From Amycolatopsis circi (GTDB lineage: Bacteria; Actinomycetota; Actinomycetes; Mycobacteriales; Pseudonocardiaceae): a stretch of 50,781 nucleotides of DNA. Each line of letters starts with the position of its first letter. The stretch's first letter is position 1. Shown piece by piece: positions 1 to 7,468 of this stretch. The translations under genes were made by a program, and so were the position numbers. The notes beneath the pieces were generated by a model. The model did no database searches. It was not told where the DNA came from and worked only from the letters and a program-made list of their open reading frames with translations. The DNA is taken from assembly GCF_003385235.1 (NCBI RefSeq), contig NZ_PQIA01000061.1, positions 1-50,781 of the forward strand, in the 5' to 3' direction.

Positions 1-2
1 CT

Positions 3-26
3 GCAGGCCGCTCAGCAGCGGCCTGC
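3..26. terminator. Perfect hairpin, probable terminator of a gene to the left
   Basis: A 10-bp perfect inverted repeat (GCAGGCCGCT and AGCGGCCTGC) encloses a CAGC loop. There is no T-run, which is common for actinobacterial terminators. Which upstream gene it would serve lies outside the window. Confidence 0.45.
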
Positions 27-237
27 CGACCCCGACCGCCGAGCCGCTCTTCGCCCAGTCGCGCCGCGCCAGTCGCAACCCGCCGAGACTGCAACTCGTC
101 CGGCAGCGATCGCCGGTCCGCTCAGCCGGTGCTCGTCCGGTCGCGGGCCGCGCCGACCCGTCCAGCCGAACTTCGCCAGCCGCAACCCGGCTCCACCCGC
201 CCCGCCCGAACCCCCACCGGGACGTACGCTGCGGTAC

Positions 238-2508
238 ATGCCGTCGAACATGATCAGCCTCCGCGGTGTGCGCACGCACAACCTCGCCGACGTGGACGTC
301 GACATTCCGAAGCATCAGCTGGTCGCGGTCACCGGCGTCTCCGGGTCCGGCAAGTCGTCTCTGGCGTTCGCGACGCTCGCGGCCGAGTCGCGGCGGCAGT
401 TGTACTCGACAATGCCCGCGTTCGTCCGGACCAAACTGCCGCACGATCCGGCTCCGGAAGCCAGTTCGCTCAGCGGGCTGACCACTGTCGTCGTGGTCGA
501 TCAGCGGCCGCTCGGAACGAATTCGCGCTCGACGGTCGGCACCGCCACCGAGGTGTGGACGATGCTGCGGATGTTGTTCTCCCGCTTGGGCGAACCGTCC
601 GCGGGGTACTCGCCCGCCTATTCGTTCAACGACCCGTCCGGCATGTGCCCGGCTTGCGCGGGGCTCGGCACGGTCACCGACATCGACGGCGTGCTGATGA
701 TCGACCGCAGCCGTTCGCTCAACGACGGCGCGATGGTCTTCCCCAGCTTCGCGGTCGGCAGCTGGATCTGGAAGCGCTATGTCTACTCGGGATTCTTCGA
801 CAACGATCTGCCGTTGCGGGAATGGCCTGAGGAACTGGTGCAGTTCCTGCTGCACGGGCCGACGCAGAAGCCGCCGAATCCGTTGCCGCGGTTCCCGGCC
901 AGTGCCAAGTACCAGTCGATGGTGCCGCGGATCCGGCGGCTGCTGGTCGAACGCGAGGCCAAGATGGGGCCGGCGGTGCGCGCGGCGCTCGCCGACGTGA
1001 CCCGGCAGCGGCCGTGCCCGGACTGCGGCGGCAGCAGGCTCGCTCCGGCCGCGCGGGAGAGCCGGATCAACGGTGTGTCCATTGTGGATCTCGGGTATCG
1101 CGACGCGGCGGGATTGCTGGAGTTCTGCGCCGGGCTGGACCACGAATGGGCGCGCCCGCTGGTGGCGGCGCTGCGGTTGCGGCTGGAGTCGATGATCACG
1201 CTCGGCCTCGGCCATCTGCACTGCTACCGCGCGACGCCGACGTTGTCCGGCGGCGAATCACAGCGGCTGAAGCTGGTGCGGCACTTGGGATCGAGTCTGA
1301 CCGACCTCACCTACGTGCTGGACGAACCGACGGACGGGCTGCATCCGGCCGACGTCGCGTCCCTGGTTGACGTATTACGGCGGTTGCGTGATCACGGCAA
1401 CACGGTGCTGGTGGTGGATCACCACGAAGCGGTGATGGTGGCCGCGGACCACGTGATCGACCTGGGCCCGGGAGCGGGAGAAGCGGGCGGACGCGTGGTG
1501 TTTCACGGCCCGCCGGCGAAGTTGCGGAAGGCGGACACGACCACCGCGCGGGCGTTGCGCACGGGCGTCCGGCTCAAGGACACGCTGCGGGAGCCGACCG
1601 GCTGGCTGCCGTTGCGCGGGCTGGACCGGCACACCTTGCGCGACATCGACGTCGACGTGCCGACAGGCGTGCTCACGGTGATCACCGGGGTGGCCGGGTC
1701 CGGGAAGTCGACGCTGGCGGGCGAACTCGCCGAGCGGCACCCGCGGTTCACTGTGGTCAATCAGAGCCAGATCGTCGCGACGTCGCGGTCGACGGTCGGC
1801 ACCTGGCTCGGGCTGGCCGACCCGGTGCAGCGCGCGTTCGCCGAGGTGAGCGGCGAGTCGCCGAAGCTGTTCAACCCGCGTTCGCAGGGCGGCTGCCCGG
1901 CCTGTCGCGGCACCGGCGTCCGGCGGACTGACCTGGCGTTCCTGGAGGACGTCGACACGCCGTGCGAGGAGTGCGACGCGACCGGATTCCGGGCTGAGGC
2001 ACTGGAAACGCGGCTCGAAGGGCGCACCGTGCTCGAGGTGCTGGGCACGCCGGTGTCGGCGCTGGCCCGGTACGTGCCGCATCCGGACGTGGTCCGGCTG
2101 GCCGCGCTGCTCGGCGAACTGGGGCTCGGGCACCTGGCGAGCGGCCGCACGCTCGACACGCTCTCCGGCGGCGAGCGGCAACGGCTGAAACTCGCCCGCC
2201 AGCTCGATTCGACCAGCGACGACCTGCTCGTCGACGAACCCACCGCGGGCCTGCATCCCAGCGACACCACGCGGATGGTGGCGCTGCTGGACCGGCTCGT
2301 CGACGAGGGCCGGACGCTCGTGGTCGTCGAGCATTCGCTGCACGTGGTCGCCGCGGCGGACTGGGTGCTCGACCTCGGCCCCGGCGCGGGCGACAACGGC
2401 GGCCAGGTGCTCTACACCGGCACCCCGAAGGGACTCGCGGAGCACGACGGGGCCACGGGACGGTACTTCCGGGCCGCGCTCGGCAGCAAGCGCCGATTCG
2501 CTGGGTAG
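238..2508 (+). CDS. UvrA-like ABC-ATPase (drug-resistance type excinuclease subunit A paralogue)
   Basis: This is a 756-residue protein with two ABC ATPase halves arranged as in UvrA, but shorter than housekeeping UvrA (about 950 residues), so it fits the class II UvrA/DrrC-like group linked to resistance against DNA-binding drugs. Seen: first Walker A GVSGSGKSS at residues 33-41; zinc-type CPAC and CPDC pairs; signature LSGGESQRLKL and Walker B VLDEPTDGLHP in the first half; second Walker A GVAGSGKST, CPAC/CEEC pairs, LSGGERQRLKL and LVDEPTAGLHP in the second half. No transmembrane segments are visible, so it should be a soluble DNA-associated ATPase. The ATG at 238 has no clear Shine-Dalgarno and lies just after a -10-like TACGCT, so a leaderless transcript or a start at the ATG at 250 are both possible. 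The role in drug tolerance is inferred from the family. Confidence 0.9.
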   Translation: MPSNMISLRGVRTHNLADVDVDIPKHQLVAVTGVSGSGKSSLAFATLAAESRRQLYSTMPAFVRTKLPHDPAPEASSLSGLTTVVVVDQRPLGTNSRSTVGTATEVWTMLRMLFSRLGEPSAGYSPAYSFNDPSGMCPACAGLGTVTDIDGVLMIDRSRSLNDGAMVFPSFAVGSWIWKRYVYSGFFDNDLPLREWPEELVQFLLHGPTQKPPNPLPRFPASAKYQSMVPRIRRLLVEREAKMGPAVRAALADVTRQRPCPDCGGSRLAPAARESRINGVSIVDLGYRDAAGLLEFCAGLDHEWARPLVAALRLRLESMITLGLGHLHCYRATPTLSGGESQRLKLVRHLGSSLTDLTYVLDEPTDGLHPADVASLVDVLRRLRDHGNTVLVVDHHEAVMVAADHVIDLGPGAGEAGGRVVFHGPPAKLRKADTTTARALRTGVRLKDTLREPTGWLPLRGLDRHTLRDIDVDVPTGVLTVITGVAGSGKSTLAGELAERHPRFTVVNQSQIVATSRSTVGTWLGLADPVQRAFAEVSGESPKLFNPRSQGGCPACRGTGVRRTDLAFLEDVDTPCEECDATGFRAEALETRLEGRTVLEVLGTPVSALARYVPHPDVVRLAALLGELGLGHLASGRTLDTLSGGERQRLKLARQLDSTSDDLLVDEPTAGLHPSDTTRMVALLDRLVDEGRTLVVVEHSLHVVAAADWVLDLGPGAGDNGGQVLYTGTPKGLAEHDGATGRYFRAALGSKRRFAG

Positions 2509-2511
2509 GTT

Positions 2512-2560
2512 CGTGAGGGCCACCTTCACGGACTCTGAGTCCCTCAGGGTTCCCCTCACG
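2512..2560. terminator. Nested inverted repeat between convergent genes, probable bidirectional terminator
   Basis: Outer arms CGTGAGGG and CCCTCACG enclose an inner repeat GGACTC-T-GAGTCC. The element lies between the stop of the UvrA-like gene and the stop of convergent soxR, where a two-way terminator is expected. Confidence 0.6.
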
Positions 2561-2586
2561 GCCAGCTAAACGAGAGGGCGCGCCGC

Positions 2587-3039
2587 TCAGTGCGGGAACC
2601 GGCGCGCCCCCGCGCCGCTCTGCCCGAGCACGTCGTCCGGATTCGAATACGGGCAGGATTTCAGCGACAGGCAGCCGCAGCCGATGCAGTCGGTGAAGCG
2701 GTCGCGCAGCGCCGTCAGTTCCTCGATCCGCACGGTGAGCCGGTCGTGCCAGCGGCGGGAAATCCGGGCCCAGTCGCGTTTGGTGGGGATGCGCTGGTCC
2801 GGCAGTTCGGCGAGCGCGGCCTTGATCTCTTCCAGCGACACCCCGACCCGCTGCGCGGTCCGGATGAAGGCGATCATGCGCAGCGTGTCGCGGCGGTACT
2901 CGCGCCGGTTGCCGCTCGTGCGCCTGCTCGCGATGAGCCCGCGGCTCTCGTAATAGTGCAGCGTCGGGACGCTCACTCCGGCGCGTTCGGCGATCTGTCC
3001 CGGCTTCAGCCAGACGACCTCGCGCGTGATCTGGGGCAT
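2587..3039 (-). CDS. soxR: SoxR, redox-sensing MerR-family regulator
   Basis: A 150-residue MerR-family regulator. The N-terminal helix-turn-helix begins near residue 10 (LKPGQIAERAGVSVPTLHYY). A long dimerisation helix follows. The C-terminal cluster CIGCGCLSLKSC matches the CX2CXCX5C iron-sulfur motif that defines SoxR, so it should carry a redox-active [2Fe-2S] cluster. The ATG at 3039 was chosen because it begins exactly at the family N-terminus; the open frame upstream is read-through across the divergent gene. In actinomycetes SoxR senses redox-cycling compounds such as quinone-like antibiotics rather than superoxide alone. It is divergent from an oxidoreductase pair that carries a SoxR box, so it likely activates those genes. 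Identification is firm; the inducer is not known. Confidence 0.95.
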   Translation of the reverse strand: MPQITREVVWLKPGQIAERAGVSVPTLHYYESRGLIASRRTSGNRREYRRDTLRMIAFIRTAQRVGVSLEEIKAALAELPDQRIPTKRDWARISRRWHDRLTVRIEELTALRDRFTDCIGCGCLSLKSCPYSNPDDVLGQSGAGARRFPH

Positions 3040-3056
3040 GGCAGCTCTTTCCGTGC

Positions 3057-3087
3057 TTGACCTCAAGTCCGCTTGATGAAGTCCACT
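3057..3087 (+). promoter_or_regulatory. SoxR box within a 19-bp-spacer promoter
   Basis: The dyad CCTCAAGTCCGCTTGATG (3061-3078) matches the enterobacterial SoxR box (CCTCAAG, four bases, CTTGAGG) at all but one arm position. It sits between a -35 TTGACC (3057-3062) and a -10-like TCCACT (3082-3087) with a 19-bp spacer, the same overlong geometry as the soxS promoter that MerR-type activators untwist. It points rightward into the oxidoreductase pair. Confidence 0.88.
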
Positions 3088-3135
3088 GTAAGCACCGCCC
3101 GGCCGGCGGCGAGGATCGCGCGTGAAGGGGATTTT

Positions 3136-3771
3136 GTGACGACTACGACCCTGCGGGTATGGGCCGACGTGCTGTGTCCGTGGTGCTGGATGGGGCATCG
3201 CCGCCTCGCGCAAGCGATTGCGGAGTCCGGTGTCGCGGCGCGGATCGAGCACCGGAGTTTTCTTCTGGCGCCGGAAGGGCCCGGCCCGGGGCGGCGGCGG
3301 ATCGGCGAGGTCGCGGCGGTCGAATGGGGGATCAGCGAGGCGGACTGGGGGCTGCGCCGGGACCGGATCGAGGAGGCGGGGCGCGCGGACGGGCTGACCG
3401 TGCGCATGGACACCGCGTGGGCGCTCGATTCCCGGCCTGCTCATCGCGTGCTGAAGCTGGCCGCGGCTCGAGGTCTGGACGAAACGGCGGCGTGGGAGGC
3501 GATGTTCGCCGCGCATCTGCGAGACAACCTCGACGTGGCGGACTGGAGTGTGCTGGCGAAGCTGGAAACCGGCTTGGAGCGCGCCGAGGTGGTCGCGCTC
3601 GGCGAGAACGAGGAGTACGCGGCGGAAGTGTTGGCGGATCACGAAGAGGGGCAGGCTCGCGGCGTTCGTTCGGTACCGACTGTCGTCCATGGCGACCGCC
3701 TTCTTTCCGGCGCACGCAGTGTCGCGGAGCTGGCGGAATTCGTCCGGTCGGCAGCGAAGGCGGTGGCGTGA
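3136..3771 (+). CDS. DsbA-family (FrnE-like) thiol oxidoreductase
   Basis: A 211-residue protein of the DsbA/FrnE-like thioredoxin fold. A CPWC motif at residues 14-17 follows strand WADVLCPWCW, the redox or glutathione-like site of this family (FrnE and 2-hydroxychromene-2-carboxylate isomerases). The C-terminal part has GVRSVPTVV, the cis-proline loop, and a terminal helix. No signal peptide, so it is cytoplasmic. The GTG at 3136 is preferred over the upstream ATG because it follows an AAGGGG ribosome site and lies downstream of the SoxR-type promoter. The gene ends in a TGATG overlap with the next oxidoreductase, so the two are translated together. A SoxR-controlled disulfide or quinone-adduct reductase role is inferred. 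Confidence 0.85.
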   Translation: MTTTTLRVWADVLCPWCWMGHRRLAQAIAESGVAARIEHRSFLLAPEGPGPGRRRIGEVAAVEWGISEADWGLRRDRIEEAGRADGLTVRMDTAWALDSRPAHRVLKLAAARGLDETAAWEAMFAAHLRDNLDVADWSVLAKLETGLERAEVVALGENEEYAAEVLADHEEGQARGVRSVPTVVHGDRLLSGARSVAELAEFVRSAAKAVA

Positions 3772-4703
3772 TGTCCGAGATTCCCGCTGTGATGCGCGCC
3801 GCCGCGATCGACGAGTTCGGACCTGCTGAACGGCTGACCGTCCACCAGTTGCCGACGCCGGTCGCGGGACCGGGGGAGGTGCTGGTGCGCGTCGAGGCCG
3901 CTGGCGTTCAGCCGACCGACGTCGCGATCCGGGACGGTTGGACGCCGCCGGGCGCGACCGTCGAGTTCCCGCAGATCCTCGGCAACGAGTTCGCCGGGAC
4001 GATCGTCCAGGCCGGCACTGGAGTGACCGAATTCGAGGCAGGACAACAGGTTGCCGGGTTCCGGGTACTGGACTGCTATGCCGAGTACGTCAATGTGCCG
4101 GTCAGCCAGGTGACCCTCAAGCCGGAGAGCGTCGATTGGCTGACGGCTGGAGCGTTGTCCGCGTCCGGGCAGACCGCGCACACCGCGTTGGAGCGTCTCG
4201 CCGCGCGGTCCGGTGAGACGATTCTGATTCACGGCGCGGCTGGAGGCGTCGGCTCAATGGCGGTCCAGTTGGCGCGCGACCGCGGACTGCGCGTGATCGG
4301 GACCGGAAGTGCGGAGAACCAGGGGTATCTCCGCGCGCTTGGTGCCATCCCAGTGATATACGGCGAAGGCGAACTAGACCGTCTCCGGGAAGCTGCTCCA
4401 GAAGGTATAGACCTCGCTTTCGACACTGCCGGGCACGAGAATCTTCGTACTGCGGCGGAAATGGTGGCTGATCGCGGCCGGATTGGATCCATTGTGGAGC
4501 CGGCGTTGGCCGCGGAACTCGGCGCGCAGTGGATCGCCAGCGACCGGTCCGCCCGGCGGCTCGGCGAGGTGCTCGACCTGTGCGCGCGCGGCGAACTGCG
4601 GGTGACCGTCCGGGCGGAGTACCCGCTGGAGGACGCCGCGAGCGCTCACCGCGACGTGGCCGCCGGTCATGGTCGCGGCAAGGTGGTGCTGCGGATCGGC
4701 TGA
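3771..4703 (+). CDS. NADP-dependent quinone oxidoreductase (medium-chain dehydrogenase family)
   Basis: A 310-residue zeta-crystallin/QOR-type medium-chain reductase. The N-terminal GroES-like domain (residues 1-120) includes GNEFAGTIVQAG. The Rossmann domain carries IHGAAGGVGSMAVQLA at about 150-165, the usual NADP(H) loop. The structural zinc cysteines of alcohol dehydrogenases are absent, which fits a zinc-independent quinone reductase. It begins within the stop codon of the upstream FrnE-like gene (TGATG), so it is in the SoxR-activated unit. Known SoxR targets in Streptomyces include a quinone reductase of this kind, which supports a job in disposing of quinones or redox-cycling antibiotics. 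Confidence 0.88.
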   Translation: MSEIPAVMRAAAIDEFGPAERLTVHQLPTPVAGPGEVLVRVEAAGVQPTDVAIRDGWTPPGATVEFPQILGNEFAGTIVQAGTGVTEFEAGQQVAGFRVLDCYAEYVNVPVSQVTLKPESVDWLTAGALSASGQTAHTALERLAARSGETILIHGAAGGVGSMAVQLARDRGLRVIGTGSAENQGYLRALGAIPVIYGEGELDRLREAAPEGIDLAFDTAGHENLRTAAEMVADRGRIGSIVEPALAAELGAQWIASDRSARRLGEVLDLCARGELRVTVRAEYPLEDAASAHRDVAAGHGRGKVVLRIG

Positions 4704-4753
4704 GCGGAAATTAAATCGGTGGACGCGGTCGTAGCGCGCCGTTATGGTTCGCT

Positions 4754-4832
4754 CCGACCGTGACTCGACGCCGGGAGGTGAGCCCCATGAACGCTGTTTC
4801 GATGTGGGTGCTCCCCGTGTCGTCACGGTCGG
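4754..4832 (+). promoter_or_regulatory. Long-range inverted repeat enclosing a leader ORF
   Basis: An 11-bp perfect inverted repeat, CCGACCGTGAC (4754-4764) and GTCACGGTCGG (4822-4832), brackets the ribosome site and start of a 17-codon ORF. The 3' arm lies inside the last codons of that ORF, so a ribosome translating it would melt the stem. This is the geometry of translation-sensing attenuators; function is inferred. Confidence 0.55.
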
Positions 4833-4840
4833 GCGACTGA
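4787..4840 (+). CDS. Putative 17-residue leader peptide upstream of the acetyltransferase gene
   Basis: An ATG with a good ribosome site (GGGAGG, 4773-4778, eight bases upstream) opens a frame encoding MNAVSMWVLPVSSRSGD. It ends in TGA at 4838-4840, 54 bases before the acetyltransferase start. It lies between the arms of a long inverted repeat and is followed by a second hairpin. The peptide has no run of one amino acid, so a simple amino-acid attenuator is unlikely. A ribosome-stalling leader sensing an antibiotic or nascent-chain effect is possible. No homology is claimed. Confidence 0.55.
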   Translation: MNAVSMWVLPVSSRSGD

Positions 4841-4854
4841 CGTAGGGGTTGCCA

Positions 4855-4880
4855 GGAGCGCCTTGCACACAAGGCACTCC
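4855..4880 (+). promoter_or_regulatory. Strong hairpin directly before the acetyltransferase ribosome site
   Basis: GGAGCGCCTTG and CAAGGCACTCC pair over 11 positions with one C-A mismatch around a CACA loop. The stem ends one base before the GAAAGG ribosome site of the next gene. It could be a terminator without a T-run, or a structure controlling access to the start; the position between leader ORF and gene favours regulation. Confidence 0.55.
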
Positions 4881-4894
4881 GAAAGGTGACCATC

Positions 4895-5686
4895 ATGGAC
4901 ACTGTGCGTTTCACCGCGGGCGAACCCGCGGTGAGCATCACCCGAGTCGAACCGGGATTGTGGCAGGCGCTGGACGACGGCCGGCTGGCCGGTCGCGGCG
5001 AGGCCACCGCCCGGCCCGATGGACGGGTCTTCCTGAGCATCGACGCCTGGCACCGCTCCGTCTTCGACCAGCTCGCCCGCGAGATGCTGGCCGCGCTGCC
5101 GGACGCGCTCCACACGGTGGTCGACGAAACCGACCGCGAACTGCTGGACGGCTGGCAGCAGGCCGGGCTGACGATCCGGCGGCGCGAGTGGGAATACGTC
5201 GTGCCCACCGATCCGCCCGGCATCGGGCTGGTCAGCCCGCCGCCGGCCGTCACGTTCTTGCCCGCCGGCTCCGCTGAAGAGGCTCCGTTGCGCGAGCTGG
5301 ACCGCGTCGTCCGCGCCGAGGTCGAGACGTCCGTCGGCTGGTCGGAGATGCCAGCCGAGGTGCTGCCTCGCCCGGCTGGCGACACCGTCGTGGATCCGTC
5401 GAAGTACGCGGTGGCTGTCGAGGACGGCGAATACGTGGGTCTGGTCCGGGTGGTTCAGGTGACGCGCCTGCCCCGGATCGGGCTCATCGCCGTCCGCGCT
5501 GACCGGCAACGTCGCGGCATCGCGCGCGGGCTCTTGCTTCACACGCTCGGCGTCCTGCACCGAGCGGGAATCACGAAGGCGTCGGCCGAGGTGAACGAGG
5601 CCAACACGGCGGCGACGGCTTTGTTCGAGGGCATCGGCGCGCGGCGGACCGCCAGCACGGTGGAGTTGATGCGCCATGGCCGGTAA
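4895..5686 (+). CDS. GNAT-family N-acetyltransferase
   Basis: A 263-residue protein. The C-terminal half is a GNAT acetyl-CoA domain: strand beta-4 followed by motif A, LIAVRADRQRRGIARGLLLHTL, with the QRRGIA pyrophosphate loop (around residues 200-215). A second acceptor-side segment ending in NTAATALFEGIGARR is typical of GNAT motif B. The N-terminal 120 residues are a less conserved domain that may define the substrate. The ATG at 4895 sits eight bases after GAAAGG and is preferred over a GTG nine bases upstream. The last codons overlap the IF-1 paralogue by 11 bases. Leader ORF and hairpins upstream suggest translation-linked control. Substrate unknown: a protein amino group or an antibiotic are both possible. 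Confidence 0.85.
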   Translation: MDTVRFTAGEPAVSITRVEPGLWQALDDGRLAGRGEATARPDGRVFLSIDAWHRSVFDQLAREMLAALPDALHTVVDETDRELLDGWQQAGLTIRRREWEYVVPTDPPGIGLVSPPPAVTFLPAGSAEEAPLRELDRVVRAEVETSVGWSEMPAEVLPRPAGDTVVDPSKYAVAVEDGEYVGLVRVVQVTRLPRIGLIAVRADRQRRGIARGLLLHTLGVLHRAGITKASAEVNEANTAATALFEGIGARRTASTVELMRHGR

Positions 5687-5897
5687 GGGCGGGATCGAAG
5701 TCGAGGGAACCGTGGTCGAGTGCCTGCGCGACGCCCGGTTCACCGTCGAACTGGCGAACGGGCACCACGTGCTGGCCCACATCAGCGGCAAGATCAGGAA
5801 GAACTTCATCAAGATCGTGCCGTATGACCGGGTTTTGGTGGAACTGAGCCCGTACGACCTCGACCGGGGCCGGATCCTGTTCCGGTACCGGAACTAG
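5676..5897 (+). CDS. infA: Translation initiation factor IF-1 paralogue
   Basis: A 73-residue S1/OB-fold protein matching IF-1 along its whole length: GKGGIEVEGTVVECL at the start, F.VELANGHHVLAHISGK in the middle and the closing VELSPYDL.RGRI.FRYR. The basic loop KIRKNFIKI corresponds to the ribosomal A-site-binding face. The usual housekeeping infA lies in the ribosomal protein region next to rpmJ; here the neighbours are an acetyltransferase and an SRPBCC gene, so this is probably a second copy. It overlaps the acetyltransferase by 11 bases and probably depends on its translation. A stress or antibiotic-responsive IF-1 is an inference from the leader upstream. Confidence 0.9.
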   Translation: MAGKGGIEVEGTVVECLRDARFTVELANGHHVLAHISGKIRKNFIKIVPYDRVLVELSPYDLDRGRILFRYRN

Positions 5898-5903
5898 CGC
5901 GGT

Positions 5904-5946
5904 CGCCCTCGCGGTCCTGGTGCTCCTGGCCCGGGCCGCGAGGGCG
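5904..5946. terminator. Bidirectional terminator between convergent genes
   Basis: CGCCCTCGCGG (5904-5914) and CCGCGAGGGCG (5936-5946) form an 11-bp perfect stem. It lies between the IF-1 paralogue stop and the stop of the convergent SRPBCC gene. Confidence 0.75.
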
Positions 5947-5947
5947 G

Positions 5948-6397
5948 TCAGCTCGCTTTCGCGGCGGCGAGCCGGGCCAGCGCGTCGCATTTCGGGCCGA
6001 AGTTCGCCACGATGTCGCCGCCGATGATCAGCACCATGACCGCCCTCAGCGGGGTGTCGAGGACGATGCGCTGGGTCAGTTCGGCCCCGCCGGGGACGGC
6101 CGCGACGCTCAGCCGGAGGTCCATCTTCCCGAGCGGAACAGGCTGGCAGAGCGTGAATTCGTGGCCGGGCCGCCAGCTCGTGAAGGTGAAGTCCTTCGCG
6201 ATTTTCGCGTGCACGCTGCCGCGGAATCCGCCGCTGGGGTAAAGGAATCCGGTCGAACCCGTCGTGATCGGCCCGTGGAGCACGACTCGCGCGACGTCCG
6301 GATCCCAGCGCGGCCAGTCCTCCACGTCGGCGAGGACATCCCAGAGCGCGGCCGGGTCGACGTCGAGGGTGCGGGTGGAGGTTTTGTCCCAGGTCAT
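5948..6397 (-). CDS. SRPBCC-family protein (polyketide cyclase/START-like)
   Basis: A 149-residue START-like protein. It opens with the family's first strand and helix (STRTLDVDPAALWDVLADVEDWPRWDPDV), followed by seven short strands with G.TGFLYP and GGAELTQRI, and a long C-terminal helix. Such proteins form a cavity for hydrophobic ligands and act as cyclases, hydrolase-like enzymes or binding proteins. No catalytic residue can be assigned. It is divergent from a TetR regulator with only 44 bases between the starts, so the regulator probably controls it. Confidence 0.8.
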   Translation of the reverse strand: MTWDKTSTRTLDVDPAALWDVLADVEDWPRWDPDVARVVLHGPITTGSTGFLYPSGGFRGSVHAKIAKDFTFTSWRPGHEFTLCQPVPLGKMDLRLSVAAVPGGAELTQRIVLDTPLRAVMVLIIGGDIVANFGPKCDALARLAAAKAS

Positions 6398-6433
6398 GCC
6401 CCGAAGATATACGGAACTGCCAGTCTCGTAAAC

Positions 6434-6451
6434 TGTGCGCTATGACGCACA
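6434..6451. promoter_or_regulatory. Palindrome overlapping the TetR start codon, candidate operator
   Basis: TGTGCG and CGCACA arms are separated by six bases and span the ATG of the TetR gene. It sits in the 44-bp divergent intergenic space, where a self-regulating TetR site is expected. The arms are short, so this is tentative. Confidence 0.35.
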
Positions 6452-7041
6452 ACCGGCGCGGACGGCCGCGGGAGCAGGGGATCGACGTGGCGGTGCAGGC
6501 CGCGGTCAACGAGCTGCTGGAGGAGGTCGGCTACCAGCGGTGCACGGTCGACGCGATCGCCGCGCGCGCCGGGGTCGGCAAGGCTGCGCTCTATCGGCGC
6601 TGGAAGTCGAAGGCGGAACTCGTCTTCGCAGCGGTCGTGCACGACGACGACCTGACGGCACCCGACACCGGTACCTTGCGCGGCGACGTGGCAGGCGTTC
6701 TCGCCGACATTCAGTCCGCTTTGGACGGACCACAGGTGCGCAACGCCCTGCCCGGATTGCTGGCCGATCTCCGCACCGAGGACGCGCCCACCGCCCGCCT
6801 CGGCGAACTGTTCCTGGTGCGGGAACGGGCTTACCTGGTCGAAGTCCTGGACCGCGCGATCGCCCGCGGCGAACTCGCCCGACGACCCGAGATCCCCGCA
6901 GTCCACGCGATGCTGCTCGGTTCAGTCTTCGCCTGGCTACACCTGTTACGCGAAGCGGTTCCGCCCGGCGGCCTGGCCGAGGCTCTCGCACCGGGCCTGT
7001 ACGGCGCCATTCTCGAACTGGGCGGCGCTGTTCGTGGATGA
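6442..7041 (+). CDS. TetR/AcrR-family transcriptional regulator
   Basis: A 199-residue regulator. The N-terminal TetR helix-turn-helix is clear: an initial RGRPREQGIDVAVQAAVNELLEEVGYQRCTVDAIAARAGVGKAALYRRWKSKAELV, with the recognition helix at about residues 40-52. The C-terminal ligand-binding part resembles the TetR_C group (VVHDDDLTAPDTGTLRGDV, then a helix-rich dimer region). It is divergent from the SRPBCC gene. Repression of that gene and itself is the usual arrangement, inferred here. The ligand is unknown. Confidence 0.9.
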   Translation: MTHNRRGRPREQGIDVAVQAAVNELLEEVGYQRCTVDAIAARAGVGKAALYRRWKSKAELVFAAVVHDDDLTAPDTGTLRGDVAGVLADIQSALDGPQVRNALPGLLADLRTEDAPTARLGELFLVRERAYLVEVLDRAIARGELARRPEIPAVHAMLLGSVFAWLHLLREAVPPGGLAEALAPGLYGAILELGGAVRG

Positions 7042-7053
7042 TGCCCGGGTACG

Positions 7054-7314
7054 TCACCGCCGAGGCCGCGGCGACGGCCTACGTCGGGACAGCTCGTCCG
7101 CGATTATCGCGTCCAGGCGGGTGTTCGCACTGCGAAGCGCGCGGTATCCCTGGTATGCCAGCACGATTACCGCAACCCCGACGACCGCGGCAATCGACAG
7201 CACCGGCCCGTGCGAGACGAGGGTGTCGCGGTAGTCGCGGGCGAGATAACCCAGCCCGAGACCGGCGGCGAGGGCATCGAGAAGCGCGAGCGAAACCCGT
7301 CCTGGGATGGGCAT
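7054..7314 (-). CDS. Small membrane protein of unknown function
   Basis: An 86-residue protein with a hydrophobic N-terminal helix (residues about 6-23) and a strong transmembrane segment (LSIAAVVGVAVIVLAYQGY, about 38-58), followed by a basic tail ending RRRPSPRPRR. The ATG at 7314 follows a GAGGAG ribosome site; an upstream ATG in frame has none. It is convergent with the TetR gene, 12 bases apart. No family is recognised. Confidence 0.6.
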   Translation of the reverse strand: MPIPGRVSLALLDALAAGLGLGYLARDYRDTLVSHGPVLSIAAVVGVAVIVLAYQGYRALRSANTRLDAIIADELSRRRPSPRPRR

Positions 7315-7468
7315 GGCGGTCTCCTCTCGGGACCCGACCCCCAGCAATCTAGGCGACCGGAGGCGTCCGCGAGGGTTCCCGACCCGATCGGCCTACGCCC
7401 CCGGCCCGCGCGGCCCCTGTGCTAAGTTGACGTGAACTGGGGGGATCGACCTGCGGAAGCGAACCCAG

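Noticed and set aside
1375..2559. 394-codon minus-strand frame opposite the UvrA-like gene
   Set aside because: Antisense shadow; the UvrA-like frame has all ABC motifs.
4841..4894. Riboswitch aptamer before the acetyltransferase gene
   Set aside because: No known aptamer core was recognised; the leader ORF with two simple stems explains the region better.
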